Under the pieces are notes generated by a model. That model was given only the letters and a program-made list of their open reading frames with translations, was not told the DNA's origin and did no database searches. 26,538 bases of DNA from the NCBI GenBank assembly GCA_004366215.1, contig SIRY01000031.1, forward strand, positions 1 through 26,538, in the 5' to 3' direction. This document shows, piece by piece, positions 1 through 7,468 of the stretch (position 1 is the first letter of the stretch; the number at the start of each line of letters is the position of its first letter). A program made the position numbers and the translations under genes. The DNA comes from Actinomycetota bacterium (GTDB lineage: Bacteria > Actinomycetota > Acidimicrobiia > Acidimicrobiales > Acidimicrobiaceae).

Positions 1-1922
1 GCGACGACGCCGGCGAGCGGGACGAGTCGCCCTGCGCGGTCTGTCAGCACGACGCGCTCGCCACCTGGGTCGACGATCGCTCCGAGGTCGGCGTGCGCAC
101 CGCGAACGAGCTGAGCCATCTCGGTGAGCTGCGCGTCGTGGCTGAGGTGGATGAGGCGTGCGGTGGATGGGTAGGCGTGGGTAGCGAGGACGTCGGCGTG
201 GAGCGACGCGATGAGCTGGGGGAGGCTCGAGGCGACGACGCCGTAGGAGTAGTCGATGACGAGCTTGAAGGCGCGCGCTCGAATGCGCTCGATGTCGAGG
301 AGCGCAGTGACCGCCGCCTTCCACCGATCCGTCGCGTGCGAGGTCATGATGAGCTCGCCGATCTCGCCCGCCGAGACGCGGCGAAACTCCTCACGCTCGA
401 GCGCTCGCTCGACCTTACGCCGCTCGACCGCGTTGAGGTCAGCGCCGCTCGGGCCGAGCAGCTCGATGGTGAGCGCTTGCGGGTCTGCGGCGTCGAGCGC
501 GACGCGCACGCCGGCGAGCGCATCGGATGCGGCGACGGTGTGACGCAGCACCGGCGTCGTCGTCGCCTCGAGGTCCCACACGTCGAGCCCGACCGCGTTG
601 AACCCCACCATCATTGCCCGCTTGATGATGCGAGCCGCACGTGAGGTGTCACGGGCGGCGACGACTGCGCCGTGGGGCGGCAGCTGCGACGCGAACGCCA
701 TCGCGATGCGTGTTGCGAGCTCGGGGTTGATGTCGACGTTAGCGAGGCCAGAGATGCCAAGTGGACCGAAGACCGTCCGACTCGCCCCGCTCTCCCAGAC
801 GATGGAGCTCGAGACCGTCGCGAGGGGGTCGACCGTCTTGCCGGGGTAGACCTTGACGTCGGCGCGAATCACCGCGTCCCGGCCGACGAGGGCGCCGTCG
901 CCGAGGACGGCACCGTCGTGGACGTTGACGCGTCGGCGAAGGTCGACGCCCCGCCCGACGATGCAGCGGCCGAGGTGGGCACCCTCGGCGATCCAGGCGT
1001 GGTCGAAGATGATCGCGCCATCGAGCTGGGCGCCGTCACCGATGCGAACCCCGTGGCCGACGACGCTGTAGGGTCCGATGCGAACGTGCTGGCCGATGCG
1101 CACGTCGTCGCCGATCAAGACCGGGGCCTCGAGCGTCGCTGTGGCATGGATGGTCGTCCGCTTGCCGATCCACACGCCGGGCGAGAGCTCAAAGCCCGCC
1201 GGCTCGAGGTTGGCTCGACCATCGAGGACGTCGTGGTGGGCCTGGTGGAAGCCGGCGAAGGTGCCGACGTCGGCCCAGTAGCCGGTGGCGACGAAGCCAA
1301 AGAGCGAACCGGCGTCGCGCTCGAGGACGGCGGGGAAGACCTCTTGGGAGAAGTCGACGGCACGAGCGCGCGGGATGGCGTCGAGGACCGAGGGCTCAAG
1401 GACGTAGATGCCGGTGTTGACGGTGTCCGTAAAGACCTCGCCCCACGAAGGCTTCTCGAGGAGTCGCGTGACCGCTCCGGTAGGCGACGTCGCGACGACC
1501 CCAAACTCCGTCGGGTCCGCCACGGTGGTGAGCACCATCGTGGCGAGGGCGCCGCGCTCGGTGTGGAAGCGCCACGCAGCGCTCAGGTCAACCGTGGTGA
1601 CGACGTCGCCAGAGAGGACGAGAAACGTGCCCTCGAGGAGGTGGCGCGCGTTCGCTACAGCACCGGCGGTACCCAGGGGTGACTCCTCTTGGAGGTAGCG
1701 GATCCGCACGCCCCACTCCGAGCCATCCCCGAGGTAGGTTCGCAGCGACGACCCGAGGTACGCCACCGTGACGATGATGTCTCGGACGCCGTGGGCGACG
1801 AGGAGGTCGACGACGCGGGCGATCATCGGACGGTTCGCGACCGGCAGGAGCGGCTTTGGAACGGTTGAGGTCAGCGGGCGGAGCCGTGTGCCCTCGCCCC
1901 CAGCGATGATGACAGCCTGCAC
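1..1922 (-). CDS. Mannose-1-phosphate guanylyltransferase-like protein with degenerate phosphomannomutase domain (3' end outside window)
   Basis: Reading leftwards from a GTG at 1922, with a GAGGAGA ribosome site 5 nt before it, about 640 codons are open to the window edge, so the C-terminus is missing. The N-terminal ~230 residues are a sugar-phosphate nucleotidyltransferase: GGEGTRLRPLT at residues 8-18, the VPKP lysine motif, and an SGD metal site. A run of hexapeptide (left-handed beta-helix) repeats follows, then a region resembling alpha-phosphohexomutases. Family knowledge: fused proteins of this kind are annotated as mannose-1-phosphate guanylyltransferases, making GDP-mannose or another NDP-sugar for glycans and glycolipids. 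The mutase half has neither a TASHNP-type phosphoserine loop nor the DxDxDR metal loop, so I infer it is not catalytic. The gene follows a CDP-alcohol phosphotransferase by 14 nt, in one operon. The sugar substrate is not proven. Confidence 0.85.
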   Translation of the reverse strand, partial: MQAVIIAGGEGTRLRPLTSTVPKPLLPVANRPMIARVVDLLVAHGVRDIIVTVAYLGSSLRTYLGDGSEWGVRIRYLQEESPLGTAGAVANARHLLEGTFLVLSGDVVTTVDLSAAWRFHTERGALATMVLTTVADPTEFGVVATSPTGAVTRLLEKPSWGEVFTDTVNTGIYVLEPSVLDAIPRARAVDFSQEVFPAVLERDAGSLFGFVATGYWADVGTFAGFHQAHHDVLDGRANLEPAGFELSPGVWIGKRTTIHATATLEAPVLIGDDVRIGQHVRIGPYSVVGHGVRIGDGAQLDGAIIFDHAWIAEGAHLGRCIVGRGVDLRRRVNVHDGAVLGDGALVGRDAVIRADVKVYPGKTVDPLATVSSSIVWESGASRTVFGPLGISGLANVDINPELATRIAMAFASQLPPHGAVVAARDTSRAARIIKRAMMVGFNAVGLDVWDLEATTTPVLRHTVAASDALAGVRVALDAADPQALTIELLGPSGADLNAVERRKVERALEREEFRRVSAGEIGELIMTSHATDRWKAAVTALLDIERIRARAFKLVIDYSYGVVASSLPQLIASLHADVLATHAYPSTARLIHLSHDAQLTEMAQLVRGAHADLGAIVDPGGERVVLTDRAGRLVPLAGVV

Positions 1923-1936
1923 AGGTCTCCTCTCCG

Positions 1937-2539
1937 TCACGTCCTCGGTGAGGGGGTGGGACCGCGCCGAGCACCAGACGTCGCCAGCCTCGCGACGTCA
2001 CGACGCAGCTCGCGGACGTAGTGGCCGAGCGCGAGGATGAGCAGCACCTCGGCGACGATCGCGGTGACCGTCGCGAGCGCCGAGAGGGGCGTGAGCGCCA
2101 ACCCGCGTCCAAGGAGCGCTATCGGGAACGCTGCGAGCAAGCCGAACGTCCCCGCCTTGCCGACGAAGACGACGTCTTGACGGCGCCGTGCCCGCAGGAG
2201 ATCGACGACGGTCACCGCGCTCACGAGCAGCTCGCGAGCGACGATGACGACGAGGAGCCACGTGGGCAGCAGGTGGAGCTCGACCGCGACGCCCCACGCG
2301 ACGACGAGGGCGAGCCGGTCACACGTCGGATCGAGGACCTTGCCAAAGGTGGTGACCGCCCGGAGGTGGCGAGCCGCGTAGCCGTCGAGGAAGTCGGTGC
2401 CGCCGACGACGGCGGCGACGGCGGCGGCCGCGAGGAGCCGGTGGTCGTCGACGGCGAGACGCCAGAACGGCCAGAGGAGCAGAGCTCGAGCGAGGGTGAG
2501 TGCTGAGGGTACAGACCGACGCAGCACGGCCACAGACAC
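1937..2539 (-). CDS. CDP-alcohol phosphatidyltransferase (PgsA or eukaryote-type cardiolipin synthase family)
   Basis: A 200-residue integral membrane enzyme that transfers a phosphatidyl group from a CDP-lipid to an alcohol acceptor, releasing CMP. The complete family signature is visible at residues 49-74: D49, D52-G53, A56-R57, G66, D70 and D74, with the usual spacing. Several hydrophobic helices surround it. The acceptor cannot be read from the motif: glycerol-3-phosphate (PgsA) and phosphatidylglycerol (cardiolipin synthase) are both possible. From memory, Streptomyces coelicolor has the same adjacency of a CDP-alcohol transferase shown to be a eukaryote-like cardiolipin synthase and a mannose-1-phosphate guanylyltransferase, which favours cardiolipin synthase. 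The GTG start at 2539 is chosen because a TAGCAT box lies 6 nt upstream, fitting a leaderless mRNA; other GTGs at 2533 and 2527 are possible. Confidence 0.85.
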   Translation of the reverse strand: MSVAVLRRSVPSALTLARALLLWPFWRLAVDDHRLLAAAAVAAVVGGTDFLDGYAARHLRAVTTFGKVLDPTCDRLALVVAWGVAVELHLLPTWLLVVIVARELLVSAVTVVDLLRARRRQDVVFVGKAGTFGLLAAFPIALLGRGLALTPLSALATVTAIVAEVLLILALGHYVRELRRDVARLATSGARRGPTPSPRT

Positions 2540-2545
2540 GGCTCT

Positions 2546-2551
2546 ATGCTA
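2546..2551 (-). promoter_or_regulatory. -10 box (TAGCAT) of the CDP-alcohol transferase operon, leaderless type
   Basis: TAGCAT on the minus strand ends 6 nt before the GTG at 2539, so transcription would begin at or next to the start codon. There is no ribosome binding site in the gap and no recognisable TTGACA-type -35 upstream. Confidence 0.55.
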
Positions 2552-2607
2552 CCGAGCGCGCTCACGCCTCCGTTGGCCTCCGCTCGCCACGGCACCGACG
2601 GTGGTCG

Positions 2608-2613
2608 TAGAAT
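2608..2613 (+). promoter_or_regulatory. -10 box (TAGAAT) of the small membrane-protein gene, leaderless type
   Basis: TAGAAT is followed by exactly 6 nt and then the GTG start at 2620. It is divergent from the TAGCAT box at 2546-2551; the two predicted start points are about 80 bp apart. No -35 consensus is apparent. Confidence 0.55.
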
Positions 2614-2619
2614 AGGGGT

Positions 2620-3057
2620 GTGCCTCAGGGGTCGACGCTCGCGCTCGTCGTGTTTCCCTCGCTCATCCTCGGGCTCGGGGTGGTGGCGTTCCTCGTCGGG
2701 TGGCGTCGGCACCGACGGTTCATGGAGGCGATCCGACGGCGCCGGGCCCAGGAGGCGATGGCTCGCCGGGCCCTGCTCGAGCTCGCGCACCTGCCGGAGG
2801 TCATCCTGCGGAGTGTGCTCGCCATGGGCGGATCGCTTCTCCTTGCGTACGAGCCGGTAGGCGGGCGCGGAGAGAGCTCGACCATCGTGACCCAAGATCC
2901 TGGTCCCCTCGTACGTGAGCTCCTCGAGCGCTGGTGCGCTGCGTGCGCCGTCGTCGCCCTCGAGATTGATCCGCTTGGTGAGCGCATTCGGCTGACACGG
3001 ACGAACGACGACGCACGCGTCGAGCTCTCGATGCGCTCGACGCACCCCGAGTTCTAG
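2620..3057 (+). CDS. Hypothetical protein with N-terminal membrane anchor
   Basis: 145 residues; I do not recognise the family. Residues about 7-27 form one strongly hydrophobic helix, followed at once by an Arg-rich stretch (about residues 28-50) that looks like a basic cytoplasmic anchor or the start of an amphipathic helix. The remaining ~95 residues look like a small soluble domain with a Trp-Cys-Ala-Ala-Cys segment near residue 108. The GTG start is supported by a TAGAAT box 6 nt upstream. The gene ends 39 nt before gcvT, which has its own -10 box, so it may or may not share the glycine cleavage transcript. Coding potential is supported by matching codon bias and by promoter placement. 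Confidence 0.7.
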   Translation: MPQGSTLALVVFPSLILGLGVVAFLVGWRRHRRFMEAIRRRRAQEAMARRALLELAHLPEVILRSVLAMGGSLLLAYEPVGGRGESSTIVTQDPGPLVRELLERWCAACAVVALEIDPLGERIRLTRTNDDARVELSMRSTHPEF

Positions 3058-3083
3058 TGCTGCTGCGCGCACGGGTCGCGGGG

Positions 3084-3089
3084 TAGCAT
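3084..3089 (+). promoter_or_regulatory. -10 box (TAGCAT) of the gcv operon, leaderless type
   Basis: TAGCAT is followed by 7 nt and a GTG at 3097, giving a leaderless gcvT mRNA. The in-frame ATG at 3088 lies inside this box, and there is no ribosome site in front of it, so the GTG is the better start. Confidence 0.55.
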
Positions 3090-3096
3090 GACCGTC

Positions 3097-4161
3097 GTGG
3101 CCGAACGTAGCCCGCTCGATGCGCTGCACCGCGAGCTTGGAGCTCGCTTCACGATCTTTAGCGGCTGGGAGATGCCGCTCGCATACCCTGAGGGCACCAT
3201 CGCAGAGCACCTCGCGGTGCGCCGCGACGTCGGGGTGTTCGACGTCTCGCACCTTGGCACGGTGGTCGTCGAGGGCCCGCGAGCGTTCGACCAGCTCCAG
3301 CGGACCCTGACGAACGACCTCGCCAAGATCAGCCCTGGTCGAGCCCAGTACACCCACCTCCTCGACGTCGACGGCTCGGTCCTCGACGACATCATCGTCT
3401 GGTGGGTCGGCGAGGAGCGCTTCCACGTCATGCCGAACGCAGCCAACACCGAGAACGTCCTGCGCGCGCTCGGCGGGCGAGACGTGACGCGCACTCGCGC
3501 GATCCTCGCCCTCCAGGGGCCGGGCGCGGCAGCGCTGCTCGCGCCGCTGCTCGAGGGCGCCGCCGTCCCGGGACGCAACCGCATCGTGCGTGGCACCGTC
3601 GCTGGCGTGCCGGTTACGGTGGCAGGAACGGGCTACACCGGCGGGCCGGGGGTCGAGCTCGAAGTCCCAGCGGAGGCGGCGCCGGGCGTGCTGCGGACGC
3701 TCCTCGAGGCTGGGGCCACACCGTGCGGGCTCGGCGCTCGTGACTCGCTGCGTCTCGAAGCCGGACTGCCCCTCCACGGTCACGAGCTTGGGCCGGGGTT
3801 GACGCCGCTCAACGCCGGCCTCGCATGGGTGGTGGCGTTCGAGAAGGGGCCGTTCCCAGGTCGAGACGCGCTGCTCGAGCAGCGTGTGCGCGGTGTGCGC
3901 CCTGTGCTCATCGGCGTGCGCGGGGCGAGTCGCCAGCCGCCGCGAGCGCACGACGAGCTGCGAAGCGCAGAGGGTGTGCTCGTCGGAGCAGTCACCTCGG
4001 GAGGCTTCTCGCCGCTCGCCGGCGTGGGCATCGGCCTCGCCTACGTCGAGCCAGAGGCGGCATCGGGTCCGTTTCACGTCGAGCGCGCTCGCGGACGGCT
4101 CGAGCTCGAGCGGTCGGCGCTGCCCTTCGTCGAGCTGCCACGCGCGCAGGGAAGGAGCTGA
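3097..4161 (+). CDS. gcvT: Glycine cleavage system T protein (aminomethyltransferase)
   Basis: 354 residues. It transfers the methylene group from the aminomethyl-lipoyl H protein to tetrahydrofolate, releasing ammonia. The sequence shows the GcvT fold from the N-terminal SGWEMPLAYP and VFDVSHLG segments, through the folate-domain NAANTEN segment, to the TGYTGGPGVELE and LGARDSLRLEAGLPLHGHEL motifs, with a C-terminal barrel domain. Length is normal for the family. The start is taken as the GTG at 3097 from promoter position (see the -10 entry); an ATG nine bases earlier would add three residues. It is followed two bases later by gcvPA. The H-protein and lipoamide dehydrogenase genes are not in this window and must be elsewhere. 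YgfZ paralogues share this fold, but the full folate region and the downstream P-protein genes make GcvT secure. Confidence 0.93.
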   Translation: MAERSPLDALHRELGARFTIFSGWEMPLAYPEGTIAEHLAVRRDVGVFDVSHLGTVVVEGPRAFDQLQRTLTNDLAKISPGRAQYTHLLDVDGSVLDDIIVWWVGEERFHVMPNAANTENVLRALGGRDVTRTRAILALQGPGAAALLAPLLEGAAVPGRNRIVRGTVAGVPVTVAGTGYTGGPGVELEVPAEAAPGVLRTLLEAGATPCGLGARDSLRLEAGLPLHGHELGPGLTPLNAGLAWVVAFEKGPFPGRDALLEQRVRGVRPVLIGVRGASRQPPRAHDELRSAEGVLVGAVTSGGFSPLAGVGIGLAYVEPEAASGPFHVERARGRLELERSALPFVELPRAQGRS

Positions 4162-4163
4162 GC

Positions 4164-5486
4164 GTGGGAAGTTTTGTACCGCACACCGACGACGAGCTCG
4201 CTGCGATGCTCGCTGACGTCGGACTCGAGGGGCTCGATGAGCTCTACGAGCCCATCCCGGCTCGGCTACGGCTCGGCCGTGAGCTCTCGCTCCCGCACGC
4301 GCGTGCAGAGGCCGAGGTGCTCGAGGAGATCGAGCGCCTTGGCAGCGCGAATCGGGCAGCGCGGCGGGACCTCGTGGTGTTCGCGGGCGGTGGTGCCTTC
4401 GACCACGACGTGCCGGCGGCGGTGCGCGCACTCGCTCTCCAGAGCGCCTTCGTCACGGCGTACACCCCCTACCAGCCTGAGGTGTCCCAAGGCGTGCTCC
4501 AGGCGCTCTTTGAGTTTCAGACGCTCGTCGCGCGGCTCCTTGGGATGGACCTCGCGAACGCCTCGCTCTACGACGGCGCGGCTGCGACGGTGGAGGCGGT
4601 GAACCTCGCCGTCGCAGCGACCAAGCGCCACCGGGTCGTGGTCTCGCGCGGGGTCGCACCGCGCTACCGCAGCGCCGTGGCCACCCTCGGGCGTCCTCGA
4701 GGACTCGAGGTCGTCGAGGTCGGCGTTGACGAGACCCTCGCGACCCGGTTCGCTGACGTCACAGGGTCGGCGAGCGCCCTCGTCGTCGCCTACCCGAACG
4801 CCTTCGGTCGCCTCGAGGACCTGCGGGCTGCGCGAGACGCCGCGACCGCGCTCGGCGCCCTGCTCGTCGTCGTCGCTGATCCGCTTGCCTGTGCGCTGGT
4901 CGAACCACCTGGCGCCTTCGGCGCCGACGTCGTCGTCGCCGAAGGTCAGAGCCTCGGCATCCCGCTGTCCTTCGGCGGGCCGTACCTCGGCCTCTTCACC
5001 ACGCGGTCGGCGTACGTCCGACTCGTGCCAGGGCGCCTCGTCGGCGCGACCGTCGATGGAGAGGGGCGGCGAGGGTACGTGACGACGCTGCGCACGCGAG
5101 AGCAGGACATCCGCCGGGAGCGAGCGACCTCGAATGTGTGTACGAATCAGACGCTGCTCGCCATCTGGGCGGCGATCAACCTGTCGTGGCGAGGACGCCA
5201 AGGGATGGTCGACTTAGCGCGAGCGAACTACGATGCGGCTCACTACCTCGCCCTACGGCTCGAGCAGCTCGGCGTGCGCGTGCTCGGGCGGCCGTTCGTC
5301 CGGGAGTTCGTCGTCGACCTCGGGGTAGACGCCGCCGAGGTGCGCGAGCGCCTCCTCGAGGAGGGCTGGCTCGCGGGAGTGCTCGTCCCTGAGGAGCCGA
5401 CCTGGGTCGTCCTCACCGCGACGGAAGCCCGGACGAAGGAGGAGATCGACGCCTTCGCAGAGCGACTCGCAAAGGAGGTCCGCTAA
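4164..5486 (+). CDS. gcvPA: Glycine dehydrogenase (decarboxylating) subunit 1
   Basis: 440 residues, matching the N-terminal half of the P protein in its two-subunit form. With GcvPB it makes the PLP enzyme that decarboxylates glycine and loads the aminomethyl group onto H protein. Characteristic segments include FAGGGAFDHDVPAAV, TPYQPEVSQGVLQALFEFQT, NASLYDGAAATVEA, and near the C-terminus TLRTREQDIRRERATSNVCT. The GTG at 4164 follows a GAAGGAG site at 4151-4157 and starts two bases after the gcvT stop. Upstream in-frame codons inside gcvT are an antisense-free extension without family similarity, so they are not used. The stop is two bases before the gcvPB ATG. Confidence 0.94.
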   Translation: MGSFVPHTDDELAAMLADVGLEGLDELYEPIPARLRLGRELSLPHARAEAEVLEEIERLGSANRAARRDLVVFAGGGAFDHDVPAAVRALALQSAFVTAYTPYQPEVSQGVLQALFEFQTLVARLLGMDLANASLYDGAAATVEAVNLAVAATKRHRVVVSRGVAPRYRSAVATLGRPRGLEVVEVGVDETLATRFADVTGSASALVVAYPNAFGRLEDLRAARDAATALGALLVVVADPLACALVEPPGAFGADVVVAEGQSLGIPLSFGGPYLGLFTTRSAYVRLVPGRLVGATVDGEGRRGYVTTLRTREQDIRRERATSNVCTNQTLLAIWAAINLSWRGRQGMVDLARANYDAAHYLALRLEQLGVRVLGRPFVREFVVDLGVDAAEVRERLLEEGWLAGVLVPEEPTWVVLTATEARTKEEIDAFAERLAKEVR

Positions 5487-5488
5487 CT

Positions 5489-7009
5489 ATGGCGCACCGT
5501 GCAGCGCGCCCCGGCGCTCAGGCGTCGTCGGCGCCACTCGTTGGGCGCGAGCCTGAGCCCACGATCTTCGAGGTCTCCGTACCGGGCCGGCGCGCTGACG
5601 CACCTCGGCGCACCGGTGTGCCGTCCGCGCCGCTCGAGGAGATCGGACCGTGGCTGCGCTCTGAGCCGGCTGCGCTGCCAGAGGTGAGCGAGCGCGACCT
5701 CGTCGCTCACTACACGCGGCTCGCGGCACGCAACTACTCCGTCGACCTGGGAGCGTACCCGCTCGGCTCGTGCACCATGAAGTACAACCCGAAGTTCGCA
5801 GACGACATCGCCCAGTCACCGGGGCTTGCTCGTGTGCACCCAGCGACGCCCGAGAGCGGTGTGCAGGGGTGGCTCGAGCTGCTCGTCGAGCTCGAAGAGG
5901 CGTTGTGTGAGATTACGGGGATGGCGGCGGCGACGCTCCAGCCGCCAGCCGGTGCGGCGGGGGAGCTGACAGGGCTCCTCATGATCAAGGCCTACCACCG
6001 TGCCCAGGGTCGCGACCCGCACGCCATCATCATCCCAGACTCAGCCCACGGCACGAACCCAGCGTCGGTGACGCTGGCCGGCTACGAGGTGCGGACGGTT
6101 CGCTCAGACGACCGCGGACTCGTCTCGCTCAGCGACCTCGAACGCGTCGTCGATGACGCGGTCGCTGGCATCATGCTCACGAACCCAAACACCCTCGGCC
6201 TGTTCGAGCGCGACGTCGAGCGCATCCTCGAGCTCGTGCACGCGGTCGGTGCGCTCGCGTACTACGACGGGGCGAACCTCAACGCCATCGTCGGGTCGGT
6301 GCGCCCGGGCGACATGGGCTTCGACATCGTGCACTCCAACCTCCACAAGACCTTCGCGACCCCCCACGGCGGTGGCGGTCCGGGTGCCGGACCGGTGGCC
6401 GTGCGTGCTGACCTCGAACGCTTCCTGCCCGGTCCGCTCCCTCGCCGAGGTGACGACGGCAAGCTGCGGTGGTGGTGGCCGCCCGAGTCGATCGGCAACG
6501 TCCACGCGTTCTGGGGCAACGCCCTCGTCCTCGCACGTGCCTGGGGCTTCCTGCGCTACCACGGTCCAGAGGGCCTGCGGCGCATGAGCCAGGTCGCTGT
6601 GCTCAACGCGCGGTGGCTCCAGCAGCGCCTCAGCCGGGTGCTCCCGAGCGCCTTCGCTGAGCCGTGCATGCACGAGTTCGTCGTCTCCGCCAAGACCCTT
6701 CGCGACACGACCGGCGTACGCGCTGCAGACGTCGCCAAAGCGCTGCTCGATCGGGGCTTCCACGCCCCGACGGTGTACTTCCCGCTCATCGTGGACGAAG
6801 CGCTCATGATCGAGCCGACCGAGACGGAGTCGCCCGAGACCCTCGAGGCGCTCGCGGCGGCCTTCGAGGACATCGTCGCGACGAGCGAGCGCGACCCGGC
6901 GGCGATCACCTCGGCGCCGCACGCGACGCCGGTGGGTCGACTCGACGAGGTGGGCGCCGCCAGGCGGCCCGTACTCGTGTGGAGCGACGAGGACGACGGC
7001 TCCGACTGA
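5489..7009 (+). CDS. gcvPB: Glycine dehydrogenase (decarboxylating) subunit 2
   Basis: 506 residues, the PLP-bearing subunit of the two-subunit P protein. Visible family marks are YPLGSCTMKYNPK, LQPPAGAAGELTGLLMIKAY, DSAHGTNPAS, DGANLNAIVG, and the cofactor lysine K287 in SNLHKTFATPHGGGGPGAGP. An AAAGGAGG site at 5471-5478 precedes the ATG. The last ~35 codons (6906-7009) overlap the 3' end of the convergent psiE-like gene. The N-terminal ~40 residues are rich in Ala, Arg and Pro and poorly conserved, so a later start is possible but less well supported by the ribosome site. Confidence 0.94.
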   Translation: MAHRAARPGAQASSAPLVGREPEPTIFEVSVPGRRADAPRRTGVPSAPLEEIGPWLRSEPAALPEVSERDLVAHYTRLAARNYSVDLGAYPLGSCTMKYNPKFADDIAQSPGLARVHPATPESGVQGWLELLVELEEALCEITGMAAATLQPPAGAAGELTGLLMIKAYHRAQGRDPHAIIIPDSAHGTNPASVTLAGYEVRTVRSDDRGLVSLSDLERVVDDAVAGIMLTNPNTLGLFERDVERILELVHAVGALAYYDGANLNAIVGSVRPGDMGFDIVHSNLHKTFATPHGGGGPGAGPVAVRADLERFLPGPLPRRGDDGKLRWWWPPESIGNVHAFWGNALVLARAWGFLRYHGPEGLRRMSQVAVLNARWLQQRLSRVLPSAFAEPCMHEFVVSAKTLRDTTGVRAADVAKALLDRGFHAPTVYFPLIVDEALMIEPTETESPETLEALAAAFEDIVATSERDPAAITSAPHATPVGRLDEVGAARRPVLVWSDEDDGSD

Positions 7010-7442
7010 GCCACAGCGCTGCCGTGAGGATGAGCACCACGCCAGCGTCGAGGAGGAGCTCTTCGAGGCTGGCGGTCTGAGGGCTCTTGCCGTTGCGCTG
7101 GACGGAGAGCTGTGCGCTGAGCACGAGGATTCTCCGTACCGACGAGACGATGCCGATGACGAGGAAGGGTCGCAGCTGGAGCCCGCCCTTTCGCAGGTGG
7201 TTGATGACGGTCGAGAGGAGCTCGAGGAGGATGATGACGAAGAGCGCTTCGTTGAGGGCTGCGACGAGCTCTGCCGTCACGTCACCGCGAAGGTTCACCT
7301 TGGTGAGCACGGTGCTGGCGAGCTGCCAGAGGGTCTCTGCGCTCATGGCGACGAAGACGAGGCCGATCAGGACGTAGGCGATCGACTCGACCGCCTGGAG
7401 GATGGTCGAGACGACGACGGAGGTGGAGTGGTCGCGGGCCAT
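6906..7442 (-). CDS. PsiE-family (phosphate-starvation-inducible) membrane protein
   Basis: 178 residues from the ATG at 7442. Four hydrophobic helices fall at about residues 10-33, 58-80, 90-110 and 127-147; segments such as FVIILLELLSTV and FLVIGIVSSVRRILV resemble the PsiE domain family, named after the E. coli phosphate-starvation gene, whose biochemical role is unknown. The last ~35 residues are an Arg/Pro-rich tail outside the domain, encoded antisense to the end of gcvPB. An in-frame GTG at 7451 lies directly against the -10 box and is unlikely to be the start. Family assignment is from pattern only, so moderate. Confidence 0.75.
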   Translation of the reverse strand: MARDHSTSVVVSTILQAVESIAYVLIGLVFVAMSAETLWQLASTVLTKVNLRGDVTAELVAALNEALFVIILLELLSTVINHLRKGGLQLRPFLVIGIVSSVRRILVLSAQLSVQRNGKSPQTASLEELLLDAGVVLILTAALWLSRSRRPRRSTRVRAAWRRPPRRVDPPASRAAPR

Positions 7443-7451
7443 TGGCGGCAC

Positions 7452-7457
7452 ATGCTA
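7452..7457 (-). promoter_or_regulatory. -10 box (TAGCAT) of the psiE-like gene
   Basis: TAGCAT ends 9 nt before the ATG at 7442, giving a predicted leader of 0-3 nt. It overlaps the 5' region of the divergent EamA gene, whose own promoter I cannot identify. Confidence 0.45.
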
Positions 7458-7468
7458 CCGGAGGACGG

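Noticed and set aside
3088..3096. ATG at 3088 as gcvT start
   Set aside because: It lies inside the TAGCAT -10 box and has no ribosome site; GTG 3097 fits promoter spacing.
2221..4431. Long open frame on the minus strand opposite gcvT and the divergent promoter
   Set aside because: Arg/Pro/Ser/Ala-rich translation without domains, lying over well-identified genes in other frames; a shadow caused by high GC.
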